The translations under genes were made by a program, and so were the position numbers. Below are positions 26,401 through 34,173 of a DNA stretch of 40,905 nucleotides, in pieces; within the stretch, counting starts at the first letter, position 1, and every line of letters starts with the position of its first letter. Under the pieces are notes generated by a model that saw only the letters and a list, made by a program, of their open reading frames with translations, was not told where the DNA came from and made no database searches. The DNA is taken from NCBI GenBank assembly GCA_003249095.1, contig QBMS01000004.1, positions 42,096 through 83,000 of the forward strand, read 5' to 3'. The DNA comes from Snowella sp. (GTDB lineage: Bacteria; Cyanobacteriota; Cyanobacteriia; Cyanobacteriales; Microcystaceae).

Positions 26401-29400
26401 TTGTCGATTTGCTCAAAACACGCTTTATTAATCCCCATCAGCGATCGCTTATTTTAGCGGATGAATTTCTTAAAAATGCTGAATTAACGAACAAAGAGAT
26501 TCGCCTATTAATCCAAAATAATTTTGTTAGCTCTACTCCCGAAATAGAAAGCAAATTAGTTAAAGCCGAAATCACCCTAGCGCAAATCCAAGCCTTAATT
26601 GAACCCCTTCGGAGTACGGTCATTGTCCTTTATGCCGAAAAATCTGAGTGTGAATTGGATAAAACACTAATTCAATATTTAGATGGGAGTCCGCTCACTG
26701 ATCTGGATGCTTGGAAACTTCAACGATTTATCCGTTTGTGGCGCAAACTGGGCTGGACAATGGCTGAATTGGATAGTGTTTTGTTCTCTTTTGGCTACTC
26801 TGACACGATTCCTGCCGAAGCTCTGCAAAAATTGTCCCAGATTCAGCAGCTACAAATTGGGTTAAATCTAACGTTGCCGAAGTTACTGAGTTTTTGGGGA
26901 AATCTGGAGACTCAGGGCGAAAAACCCCTTTATCAAATTCTCTTTCAAAATAAAGCGGTCTTTAATCCCCCAGACCCCCATTTTCTGCTGAATGATGCTC
27001 AAAATGAGTTAGTCGATGCCTCCAACGATCCAGAAAATCGACAAAATCTAGCGGATAAGCAACCCGCCCTTTTAGCGGCTCTACGCCTTAAATCTTCCGA
27101 ATTAGAGGCAATTATTGCGGATGCCCAACTAACCGATCCCTATCTTAATCTCACTAACTTATCTGCGGTTTATCGTTATGGGGCTTTAGCTAAAGCGTTA
27201 CGGATGCCCGTGCAGGACTTGATTGCTTTAAAAAAATTGGCAGGGAGGTATTTCGAGCCTTTTACGCCTGGCGATCCTGCTCCGACCTTGAAGTTTATTC
27301 ATTTAATCCAAAAAATTCAATCATCAGGGTTTTTAGTCCCTCAATTGGACTATCTTTTCCGTCACAAGGTCGTATTACCGAGTAAATTTCCTCCCCAGCA
27401 ACCGAGTGTGTCGGCATTATTGAAAACGTTACGAGACGGTCTAAAGGCGATCGCCGAGAAAAACCAAGTTATTTCTCTTGCAGAAAATGAATTACCCCCT
27501 AATCCCTTAGAGACAGGCATTCCCAGAGATTTTATTGACAAAAGAACCTATATTCAGCAAACCTTGAGCCAAGCCCTGAATCTAGAGGATGAGATTCTCA
27601 ATCATCTACTGACGAATCCTAATATTCTTCAGGCGAATACGGGAGCCGATCAAACCGTTCTCATTGATTTTCTGAGCTTAGAAAATTTACCAACCGATCC
27701 TGTTTGGCCCGATGATACGTTGGCTTCCTATGAGCGTTTGCATAAAATCGCGATGTTAGTTAACCTCTTTGATTTCAGTGCAACAGAAGTAGAATATTGG
27801 TTTTCATCGGATTTCAAGGGATTTCAATTAAATAACTTTCCTGTCACCGCGATCGCCGAACCAATTTTATTTGAAGAGTGGCAACAACTCGCTGACTATG
27901 TTCTGTTGCGGGATAGTTTACCGCCAGGCGTTAGCAATCTCATTGATGTTTTTAAAACCGAAGATGACCAAAAATCCGATCGCCTCGCTAATTTAACGAA
28001 TTGGCGCAAAGAAGAGATTGAAAACGCGATCGCTGGGTTGGGATACCAAAATTCTGACTTAAGCTCTATTCCCCATCTCCTCAAAATTCAGCAAATAATC
28101 GCTCTGAGCAAAAAAATAGGCGTATCCATTGATAAGTTGCAAAATTGGGTGATCGCAGTACCGAATTCAGAGCAAGCAAAGGAAATCAAAAACGCTGTCA
28201 AAGCTAAATACAATGAAACGGCTTGGTTAGAAATCTCAAAGCCCCTGAGCGACAAACTCCGAGAAAAACAAAAATCCGCCCTGATCGCCTATGTGTTATC
28301 TATGCCTCAAATTCGTGCGGCAAATGTGATGGACTCCAATCGACTATTTGAATATTTTCTCATCGATGTGGAAATGTGTGCCTGCATGAATACCTCACGC
28401 ATTAAGCAAGGGATTTCTTCTGTGCAATTGTTTGTCCAACGCTGTTTATTGAATTTAGAACCAGCAGTAAGTCCCAGGGCAATTGATAGCGATCGCTGGC
28501 AGTGGACAAAAAATTATCGAGTTTGGGAAGCCAATCGCAAAGTTTTTCTTTATCCTGAAAACTGGATTGAACCCGAATTACGCGATGATAAAAGTCCTTT
28601 TTTCAAAGAACTAGAGTCCGAGTTATTACAAACTGATGTAACCAATGAAGCCGCAGAAAAAGCCCTATTAAATTATCTTTATAAGCTCGACCAGGTGGCA
28701 CGATTAGAAGTTTGTGGAATGTATTTACAAGAAGAAACCGATGGTCAAGATAAAAGTATTCTTCATGTCTTTGCCCGCACAATGGGAGGAGCCGTTCGCA
28801 GTTATTTTTATCGGCGTTTATTAAATAATAAGGAATGGACATCTTGGGAAAAAGTAGAACTGGATATTAACGGCGTTCAGGGAAGCGATAAAACTGAAGA
28901 AGATGGCATTCATCTGTTCCCAGTCGTTTGGAATCGTCGTTTGTATTTATTCTGGTTAGTCTTTACCCAAAAAGCAGAAGAGATCAAAAGTAATTCCAAT
29001 GTAAAACCTCAAGATGGAATTTCTATTAATATTCCTAAAAAATATTGGGAAATTACCTTAGCTTGGAGTAAATATGAGCAAAATAAATGGCTGCCAAAAC
29101 AAATTTCAAAACAGCCTTTAGTAGATTCTATACCTAAGCCATTGCCTGATTTACGAAAGCTTTTCCGATTAAAAGCCCTTCAAGACAACCAAAATAATCT
29201 AGAGTTACACCTTCTTTTTAATGAATATACTCCCCATCCAAGTGAGCCTGCTCTTGGAAGTATTTCCGAGAAAAAAATCTTGTTCTCATTCTACTTTGAC
29301 GAATATTCTGGTATCAAGCCTAGTTCAAAGGAAGGAAAACTTAAATTCGATCTAGATCAAAAAAGTGATTTTTACTTTATGAGTTATGAAAATAAATCTG

Positions 29401-29804
29401 GGTTGTCGATAGATATTCCAAATTCTATTCTTTCAGAAAAAGTAAAAACAATATCCATGAAGTTTTTAGATCATAGATTTTCATCAACTATTTTGCCACT
29501 CAATCAGTATTATCGATCGCCCTTAATATCCCCGTATTTCTATCAAGATAATCAACATATTTATTTTGTGCGATCGCGAGAAAACTATGAAGCCATTGTG
29601 AAGCAAGTTGCCAACCCACAAAAAACCTCTCCTTTCCTAGAAAAAGAACTTGAACTTCAATTTCAAGGGCGTTTACCCCTACCCAAAGTGAATGAAAGAC
29701 TTGAAAAATCCGTCGCTAATCCTTGGGTATTAGCAGAACAGCAACTCGTCGCCCAAAAACTCACAACCTCCGCAACGCGATCGGGTTCAACTTTCAGCCC
29801 GTAA
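23487..29804 (+). CDS. Tc toxin TcA component, N-terminal chain (TcaA/TccA-like)
   Basis: A 2105-residue protein. Residues ~8-93 form a peptidoglycan-binding-like domain (NSQGTEVSNLQQIL ... LPITGDVDEPTAAAFN), followed at ~95-170 by a carboxypeptidase-regulatory-like beta-sandwich (VRGNVRLMDNTPVPNVTVQA, GQTTTNVNGYYEI). A long alpha-helical shell follows, with the Tc hallmark CECQHCRSLYSPAAYFVDLL at 667-686. A second peptidoglycan-binding-like module lies at ~885-945 (AKLRTDNP ... FQQKFGLPSDGIVDGDDW). The ABC-toxin N region is at ~1560-1700 and the neuraminidase-like domain at ~1720-2090 (LHVFARTMGGAVRSYFYRRL, NRRLYLFWLVF). It stops just where single-chain TcA proteins continue into their pore half, which is the next gene. 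The Shine-Dalgarno sequence AAGGA precedes the ATG. It would form the outer shell of the pentameric TcA. Confidence 0.9.
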   Translation: MKAIANPINRNSQGTEVSNLQQILLLLFRRQLIRVSAEERQFYEEGLLREQREQSYNDITQRVVGIFQEESRLPITGDVDEPTAAAFNRLLKELFVVRGNVRLMDNTPVPNVTVQAFDRDLRSRELLGQTTTNVNGYYEIFYTRNQFIRAEKQTADLMVVAVEPILGGMVARSRTLAESATLFNAPRIAKINLAIAGNLFQPLSEYVRLIQTLGDLLVNVTIPGNDQPTLIDKLADLKDDDLDFLFHETNIELEKLQFLTQSARLHQQFSQQDFSVPLPAFYGLARTKGLNDLAELARSSTNELKAGLIQAGGLPNQPQQNIIAPFESEEQLNQMVEIIHSFAINQVLTNPIGENQASLSQVLAIALPSVTHQQALLQTYANHDGTIEQFWDTLRQQETFQETGQVERIQFALQLNTLTQSNLSLVDALQTQFQSTRSLAQMNPADLTTLIKELAPTVSPDFPGDTSEEKLDLYSKSIVGLLQGAFPTESIAQVVSTVADVHLNRVAPDHLSQFLNRATDRDVLATEEVFDIRSTQIDRFLELHGDRVFADIDGDRPQITQQVKRVQRLFQVSTSPESFKILMENGFNSANQIAQKSFRTMQENLGQQIPPEELELIHQRAIATSAASLQTALLAYQSATDISPAAIGGGLKELPNWANLFGSLELCECQHCRSLYSPAAYFVDLLEFLRNAPPNAQGWTPLDVLVGNDDNPNRVFPGKRPDLPHILLTCENTNTPIPYIDLVNEVLESYVAFGQLNPTTAKTKVKDTGLSTAPELSANPQYVEEGAYHRLLEAVFPTSLPFDRSLEMARLYLEHLGSSRHEVLKTFEVDGNKLTSEALGLSEKEFEILTGQNFQGATTISLPQLYTYASEELTPRLEFDPNQIMANSAVVILQAKLRTDNPSLDLSLTGKYNEITQSAVLTFQQKFGLPSDGIVDGDDWAVLDSLRPSAVGAVITGVPEFLQRTELSYLELVDLLKTRFINPHQRSLILADEFLKNAELTNKEIRLLIQNNFVSSTPEIESKLVKAEITLAQIQALIEPLRSTVIVLYAEKSECELDKTLIQYLDGSPLTDLDAWKLQRFIRLWRKLGWTMAELDSVLFSFGYSDTIPAEALQKLSQIQQLQIGLNLTLPKLLSFWGNLETQGEKPLYQILFQNKAVFNPPDPHFLLNDAQNELVDASNDPENRQNLADKQPALLAALRLKSSELEAIIADAQLTDPYLNLTNLSAVYRYGALAKALRMPVQDLIALKKLAGRYFEPFTPGDPAPTLKFIHLIQKIQSSGFLVPQLDYLFRHKVVLPSKFPPQQPSVSALLKTLRDGLKAIAEKNQVISLAENELPPNPLETGIPRDFIDKRTYIQQTLSQALNLEDEILNHLLTNPNILQANTGADQTVLIDFLSLENLPTDPVWPDDTLASYERLHKIAMLVNLFDFSATEVEYWFSSDFKGFQLNNFPVTAIAEPILFEEWQQLADYVLLRDSLPPGVSNLIDVFKTEDDQKSDRLANLTNWRKEEIENAIAGLGYQNSDLSSIPHLLKIQQIIALSKKIGVSIDKLQNWVIAVPNSEQAKEIKNAVKAKYNETAWLEISKPLSDKLREKQKSALIAYVLSMPQIRAANVMDSNRLFEYFLIDVEMCACMNTSRIKQGISSVQLFVQRCLLNLEPAVSPRAIDSDRWQWTKNYRVWEANRKVFLYPENWIEPELRDDKSPFFKELESELLQTDVTNEAAEKALLNYLYKLDQVARLEVCGMYLQEETDGQDKSILHVFARTMGGAVRSYFYRRLLNNKEWTSWEKVELDINGVQGSDKTEEDGIHLFPVVWNRRLYLFWLVFTQKAEEIKSNSNVKPQDGISINIPKKYWEITLAWSKYEQNKWLPKQISKQPLVDSIPKPLPDLRKLFRLKALQDNQNNLELHLLFNEYTPHPSEPALGSISEKKILFSFYFDEYSGIKPSSKEGKLKFDLDQKSDFYFMSYENKSGLSIDIPNSILSEKVKTISMKFLDHRFSSTILPLNQYYRSPLISPYFYQDNQHIYFVRSRENYEAIVKQVANPQKTSPFLEKELELQFQGRLPLPKVNERLEKSVANPWVLAEQQLVAQKLTTSATRSGSTFSP

Positions 29805-29852
29805 TTAATTATAAAAACCCATTACTTTGTCATTAAAATTGAGGATTAGAAA

Positions 29853-32800
29853 ATGGATAAGATCAAGATTGCAAGAGAGTTAGCTGAAAATCTCCGCTTC
29901 AGTGGTGCAGTTAATCGCTTGGTTGATAAGCGAGTCTATCTTAAATTTGAGCCGTTTTTTCATGCTCATATTACCGAATTTATTAAAAAACTCAACCGTG
30001 ATGGCATTCCTGGCCTATTGAACCTAGAAAACCAAACTCTCGGCAATCCCTATCTCCATTCTCCTTGGAAACCAGGCTATACCCTTTCAAAATCCGCGAT
30101 CGCATCGGCTTGTATGATTGAAGGAAGTTTTGGGAAAACCGCGACTCGTCCAGGAAATTTTGAAGCCGTCGTCCGTGAAGGAAGCGATCTAGTACACTAT
30201 TGGCACGATAATTCTAACGTCAGTAGCAGTTGGCAAAAAGCACAAATTATCGCTAACGCTGTCACTGGAGCAGGCTGTATTATTCAACGAGAATTTTTCC
30301 AAACTCTTGAAGATTTAGGGCGAGTTTCTGGCAGTCTAGATGTCGTTGTCTTGGAAGGAGAACAACTCAACCATTATACAAATCCTAATGTTACAACAGG
30401 TCAACCTTGGACTTTTCAAGGGGCAATTCCCAACGGGGCAACGGCTTCAGGTTGTTTAATCGAAAGTGATTTTTTAAGTGCATTTCAGCGTAGTTTAGAA
30501 GTCATTGTATTACAGACAGAAGGTTTAGTGCATTACCGCAAAAACAATCAAACAGGCGAGTGGATTAATCAAGGAACTATTTCAAAGGAAGCAACAGGAG
30601 CAGGCTGTATTATTCAAAGTACCTTTCAATCCGATAATCACGGTAATTTTGAGGTGATTGCCTTAGAAGGAAACGAGCTTGTTCATTATTCAAAAAATCA
30701 TACTAAAAATGGATGGAATCGGGGTGCAGTCATTAGCGATCGCGCAACCAGTCCAGGTTGGATCATCCAAAGTCGCATTCGGGACGGTCGGCACGGCAAT
30801 TTTGAGGTGGTAGTGTGTGAAGGGAAACAACTGGTTCATTACTGGAAAGATAACGCTGATTTAGCGAGTCCTTGGCGCAGAGGACAGATTATAACGACAA
30901 AAGCCACTGATGGAGGCTGTATTCTGCACGGATCTTTTGGCTCTGTGGGAAATTTTGAAGTGATTGTACCTGAAGAAAACCAAACCTTGTCCCACTATTG
31001 GAATGTGAATGAGGGAGCAGTGGGGAGTGAGGGAGAACGCTTTTATTTTGAGAAAACCTATCAACCGACAAAATATGTGGATGCTCCCTATCCAAAACAC
31101 AATGTTGATTTTTCCTATGGAGGAGCCTATTCTCTCTATAACTGGGAATTGTTTTTCCATGCCCCGATGATTCTGGCGGGACGACTGAGCCAAAATCAAC
31201 GCTTTGCTGAAGCGATGCAGTGGTATCACTATATTTTTAATCCTACCGATGATTCCCAGGAGTTAACGACTCAACGTTACTGGAAGGTTTTGCCTTTTCG
31301 TGATGTTGAAAAATTACGCATTGATCATCTGCTAGGAATTTTGAGCGATCAAAGCAAAAAAGGAACACCAGAACACCAAAACATTGTTGATCAAATTAAT
31401 GATTCCATTGAGCATCCCTTTCAACCCCATCGTATTGCTCGTTTGCGTTTGATTGCTTACCAGAAAAATGTTTTGATGAAATATATCGACAACCTCGTGG
31501 CCTGGGGTGATCAACTATTTCGTCGAGATACGATTGAATCCATTAATGAAGCCACTCAACTCTATATTTTGGCGGCTAGTTTGTTAGGCCCACGTCCCCA
31601 GAAAATTCCAAAACGGGGACAAGCTAAGGCCAGAACCTACGCAGAATTACGAAAAAAAGAATTGAATGAGTTACAAATCGTCAAGGATGAAGTAGAAAAC
31701 GAATTTCCCTATGCCAGCACCTACACCTCTGTCCAAGCCTCTTCCCAAACCGCCGCTTTGTTGGGTATTGGGGACACGTTTTATTTTTGTATTCCCCAGA
31801 ATGATAAACTTTTGAGCTATTGGGATACGGTAGAAGACCGTTTATTTAAAATTCGCCATTGTTTGAATATTGAAGGGGTCGAGCGTCAATTGCCTCTATT
31901 TGAGCCGCCCATTGATCCCGCTTTACTTGTCCAGGCGGCGGCTAAAGGGGTTGATCTGGGGAGTATCTTAGCTGACTTGAGTGCGCCCTTACCCCATTAT
32001 CGCTTTAGTTATATGCTCCAAAAAGCGTTGGAGGTCTGCGCCGATCTGAAGTCTTTAGGTTCCGCACTGCTTTCTGCACTGGAAAAGAAAGATGCCGAAG
32101 AACTTACGGCCATTCGGGCAAAACAGGAAACAGAAATTTTGAAATTGGTGCGTTTAATTAAAGAAAAGCAACAGGGGGAGGCGATCGCGGCAAAAGAAGC
32201 GTTAGAGTCCTCACGGATGACTACAGCAACTCGTTTCATGCACTATCAAAAACTTTTGGGAGTTCAAAGTCCTGCTGTTCCGCAACTCAATACGGCTGGT
32301 TCTCTTCAAGATATACAATCTTCTGGAAAATTTTCGCTTGCTGATAATGAAGAGGGCGTTAAATTAATTCGGCAAGAGCAGGAAGAACTAGACAAATCTA
32401 GAGCGGCAACTCAATACGGCTGGATTTCCTTTGGATTAAGATCTGCTGCACCTTGGGCTGTACTCATTCCTAATTTTAAAACAGTAGCTTCTCCCTTTGG
32501 CGTAGGTGGGAGCATTACATTTGGTGGACAAGCTTTATGTGAAAATTTTAAAACATCTGCGGATATTATGGATCATATGGCATCTATGAAACGAGATGAA
32601 TCTTACCGCGCTAGCAAAGTTGGTTCATACATAATTCGTGAACAAGAATGGGTACTGCAAAATAATCTTGCCCAAAAAGAACTGGCACAAATAGATAAGC
32701 AAATTGCTGCATCTGATATTCGGATCGCGATCGCCGAACAAGACCTTAAGAATCACGATCAGCAAATCGAAAATGCCCAGATGATTCAAGAATTTCTCCA

Positions 32801-34100
32801 TAATAAATATACCAATCAAGAACTCTATCGTTGGATGCAGGGCGAAATCTCTACCATCTTTTTCCAGTCCTACCAACTGGCCTATGACTTAGCAAAAAAA
32901 GCCGAACGCTGTTATCGCTTTGAACGGGGAATAACGAACTCCAATTTTATTCAATTTGGTTACTGGGATAGTTTAAGAAAGGGGTTAATGTCGGGAGAAA
33001 GGCTTTATTTGTCTCTCAAACAACTCGAACGCGCTTACCACGACCAAAATAAACGCGACTATGAAATCACCAAAAATATCTCATTGATGCTGAATGATCC
33101 GTTGGCACTGATTACGTTAAAAGAAACGGGAACTTGTACCCTTGAATTACCTGAAACGCTCTTTGATGCCGATTATCCTGGCCACTATATGCGCCGCATT
33201 AAAAGCGTTAGTATTACGATTCCTTGTGTTGTTGGCCCCTACACCAGTATTAACTGTACTCTGACGTTACTCAGCAATAAAACTCGTATCAATAGTCTTG
33301 TCCAAACTAATTATTTAGAAAATTTAGAAAACGACGATCCCCGATTTGTGACTAATTTTGCATCTATGCAAGCGATCGCAACGAGTACAGCCCAAAACGA
33401 TAGCGGTCTATTTGAACTCAACTTCCGTGATGAACGTTACCTTCCCTTTGAAGGCGCAGGAGCAGTTTCTCGCTGGCGGATTGATCTCCCCAAAGATTGC
33501 AATGGGTTTGACTTCGATACAATTTCAGATGTGATTCTTAAACTCAGTTATACAGCGCGTGAAGGTGGAGAAATTCTCAAAAATGCAGCCAAAAAAGCGA
33601 TGCAAGATGCCATTAAAGACGCTGAAAATAGCCCCCTTGCTAGACTTTTTAGTGCCAAACATGAATTTCCTACCCAGTGGCATCAATTCTTCCATCCAAC
33701 AAACGTGATCGCGACTTTATCTCTCGATCTGTCCTTAGAACGATTTCCCTTCCAGTTGCGAGGCAAAAAAATAGAAATTCAACAAATACAACTTTTTCTA
33801 TCCCTCAAAGAAGGAAAAAAATCAGGTAGTAATAAAACTTATCTCGAATTCTACGAAGATAATCCTTTGGCGATCGCGATTAAATCAGCTAATGGTACTG
33901 CCAATAACAAAATTCTGAACAGTAACCCCTCGTTCCTCAATGGAATTCCCCATCTGCTCCTCGAAGATACCGTTGTTCCCCTTGAGGTTAGTAGCGGTGA
34001 AAAAGCCGCTTGGTCAATCACCGTCAATAGCGAAACATTGAAACAAGTCCAAGATGCGATCGTCGATTTATGGATTATCTGCTACTACTCGATTCGTTAA
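29853..34100 (+). CDS. Tc toxin TcA component, C-terminal pore-forming chain (TcaB/TccB-like)
   Basis: A 1415-residue protein that continues TcA. The start FEPFFHAHITEFIKKLNRDG matches the segment following the neuraminidase-like domain in single-chain TcA. Residues ~65-390 hold six repeats of about 50 residues with the core GNFEVVVxEGxxLVHYW, a lectin-like beta-propeller in the place of receptor-binding inserts. After it comes DFSYGGAYSLYNWELFFHAP (~420-437), a Tc signature, then the long helical pore-forming region (~480-1050) with a glycine-rich hydrophobic hairpin near 855-890 likely to be the membrane tip. Residues ~1075-1415 are the TcB-binding domain (LNDPLALITLKETGTCTLEL, GHYMRRIKSVSITIPCVVGP). 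GAGGA precedes the ATG. It lies 48 bases after, and in frame with, the first TcA chain. Confidence 0.9.
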   Translation: MDKIKIARELAENLRFSGAVNRLVDKRVYLKFEPFFHAHITEFIKKLNRDGIPGLLNLENQTLGNPYLHSPWKPGYTLSKSAIASACMIEGSFGKTATRPGNFEAVVREGSDLVHYWHDNSNVSSSWQKAQIIANAVTGAGCIIQREFFQTLEDLGRVSGSLDVVVLEGEQLNHYTNPNVTTGQPWTFQGAIPNGATASGCLIESDFLSAFQRSLEVIVLQTEGLVHYRKNNQTGEWINQGTISKEATGAGCIIQSTFQSDNHGNFEVIALEGNELVHYSKNHTKNGWNRGAVISDRATSPGWIIQSRIRDGRHGNFEVVVCEGKQLVHYWKDNADLASPWRRGQIITTKATDGGCILHGSFGSVGNFEVIVPEENQTLSHYWNVNEGAVGSEGERFYFEKTYQPTKYVDAPYPKHNVDFSYGGAYSLYNWELFFHAPMILAGRLSQNQRFAEAMQWYHYIFNPTDDSQELTTQRYWKVLPFRDVEKLRIDHLLGILSDQSKKGTPEHQNIVDQINDSIEHPFQPHRIARLRLIAYQKNVLMKYIDNLVAWGDQLFRRDTIESINEATQLYILAASLLGPRPQKIPKRGQAKARTYAELRKKELNELQIVKDEVENEFPYASTYTSVQASSQTAALLGIGDTFYFCIPQNDKLLSYWDTVEDRLFKIRHCLNIEGVERQLPLFEPPIDPALLVQAAAKGVDLGSILADLSAPLPHYRFSYMLQKALEVCADLKSLGSALLSALEKKDAEELTAIRAKQETEILKLVRLIKEKQQGEAIAAKEALESSRMTTATRFMHYQKLLGVQSPAVPQLNTAGSLQDIQSSGKFSLADNEEGVKLIRQEQEELDKSRAATQYGWISFGLRSAAPWAVLIPNFKTVASPFGVGGSITFGGQALCENFKTSADIMDHMASMKRDESYRASKVGSYIIREQEWVLQNNLAQKELAQIDKQIAASDIRIAIAEQDLKNHDQQIENAQMIQEFLHNKYTNQELYRWMQGEISTIFFQSYQLAYDLAKKAERCYRFERGITNSNFIQFGYWDSLRKGLMSGERLYLSLKQLERAYHDQNKRDYEITKNISLMLNDPLALITLKETGTCTLELPETLFDADYPGHYMRRIKSVSITIPCVVGPYTSINCTLTLLSNKTRINSLVQTNYLENLENDDPRFVTNFASMQAIATSTAQNDSGLFELNFRDERYLPFEGAGAVSRWRIDLPKDCNGFDFDTISDVILKLSYTAREGGEILKNAAKKAMQDAIKDAENSPLARLFSAKHEFPTQWHQFFHPTNVIATLSLDLSLERFPFQLRGKKIEIQQIQLFLSLKEGKKSGSNKTYLEFYEDNPLAIAIKSANGTANNKILNSNPSFLNGIPHLLLEDTVVPLEVSSGEKAAWSITVNSETLKQVQDAIVDLWIICYYSIR
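30050..31020 (+). repeat. Six lectin-like propeller repeats within TcA2
   Basis: Six units share W-x-x-G-x-x-I-x-x-x-A-T-x-x-G-C-I-I-Q, then G-N-F-E-V-V-V-x-E-G-x-x-L-V-H-Y-W. The first opens with SPWKPGYTLSKSAIASACMI and the sixth ends at LSHYWNVNEG. The pattern resembles PLL-type and tectonin-like sugar-binding propellers. Ligand and blade number in the folded protein are inferred. Confidence 0.75.
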
Positions 34101-34173
34101 GACCTAACAATCACTTAATTCATTTGTACGACTTTCTCAATTTGGGTCGATAGTCCAGAACTGTTCAGAGAAA

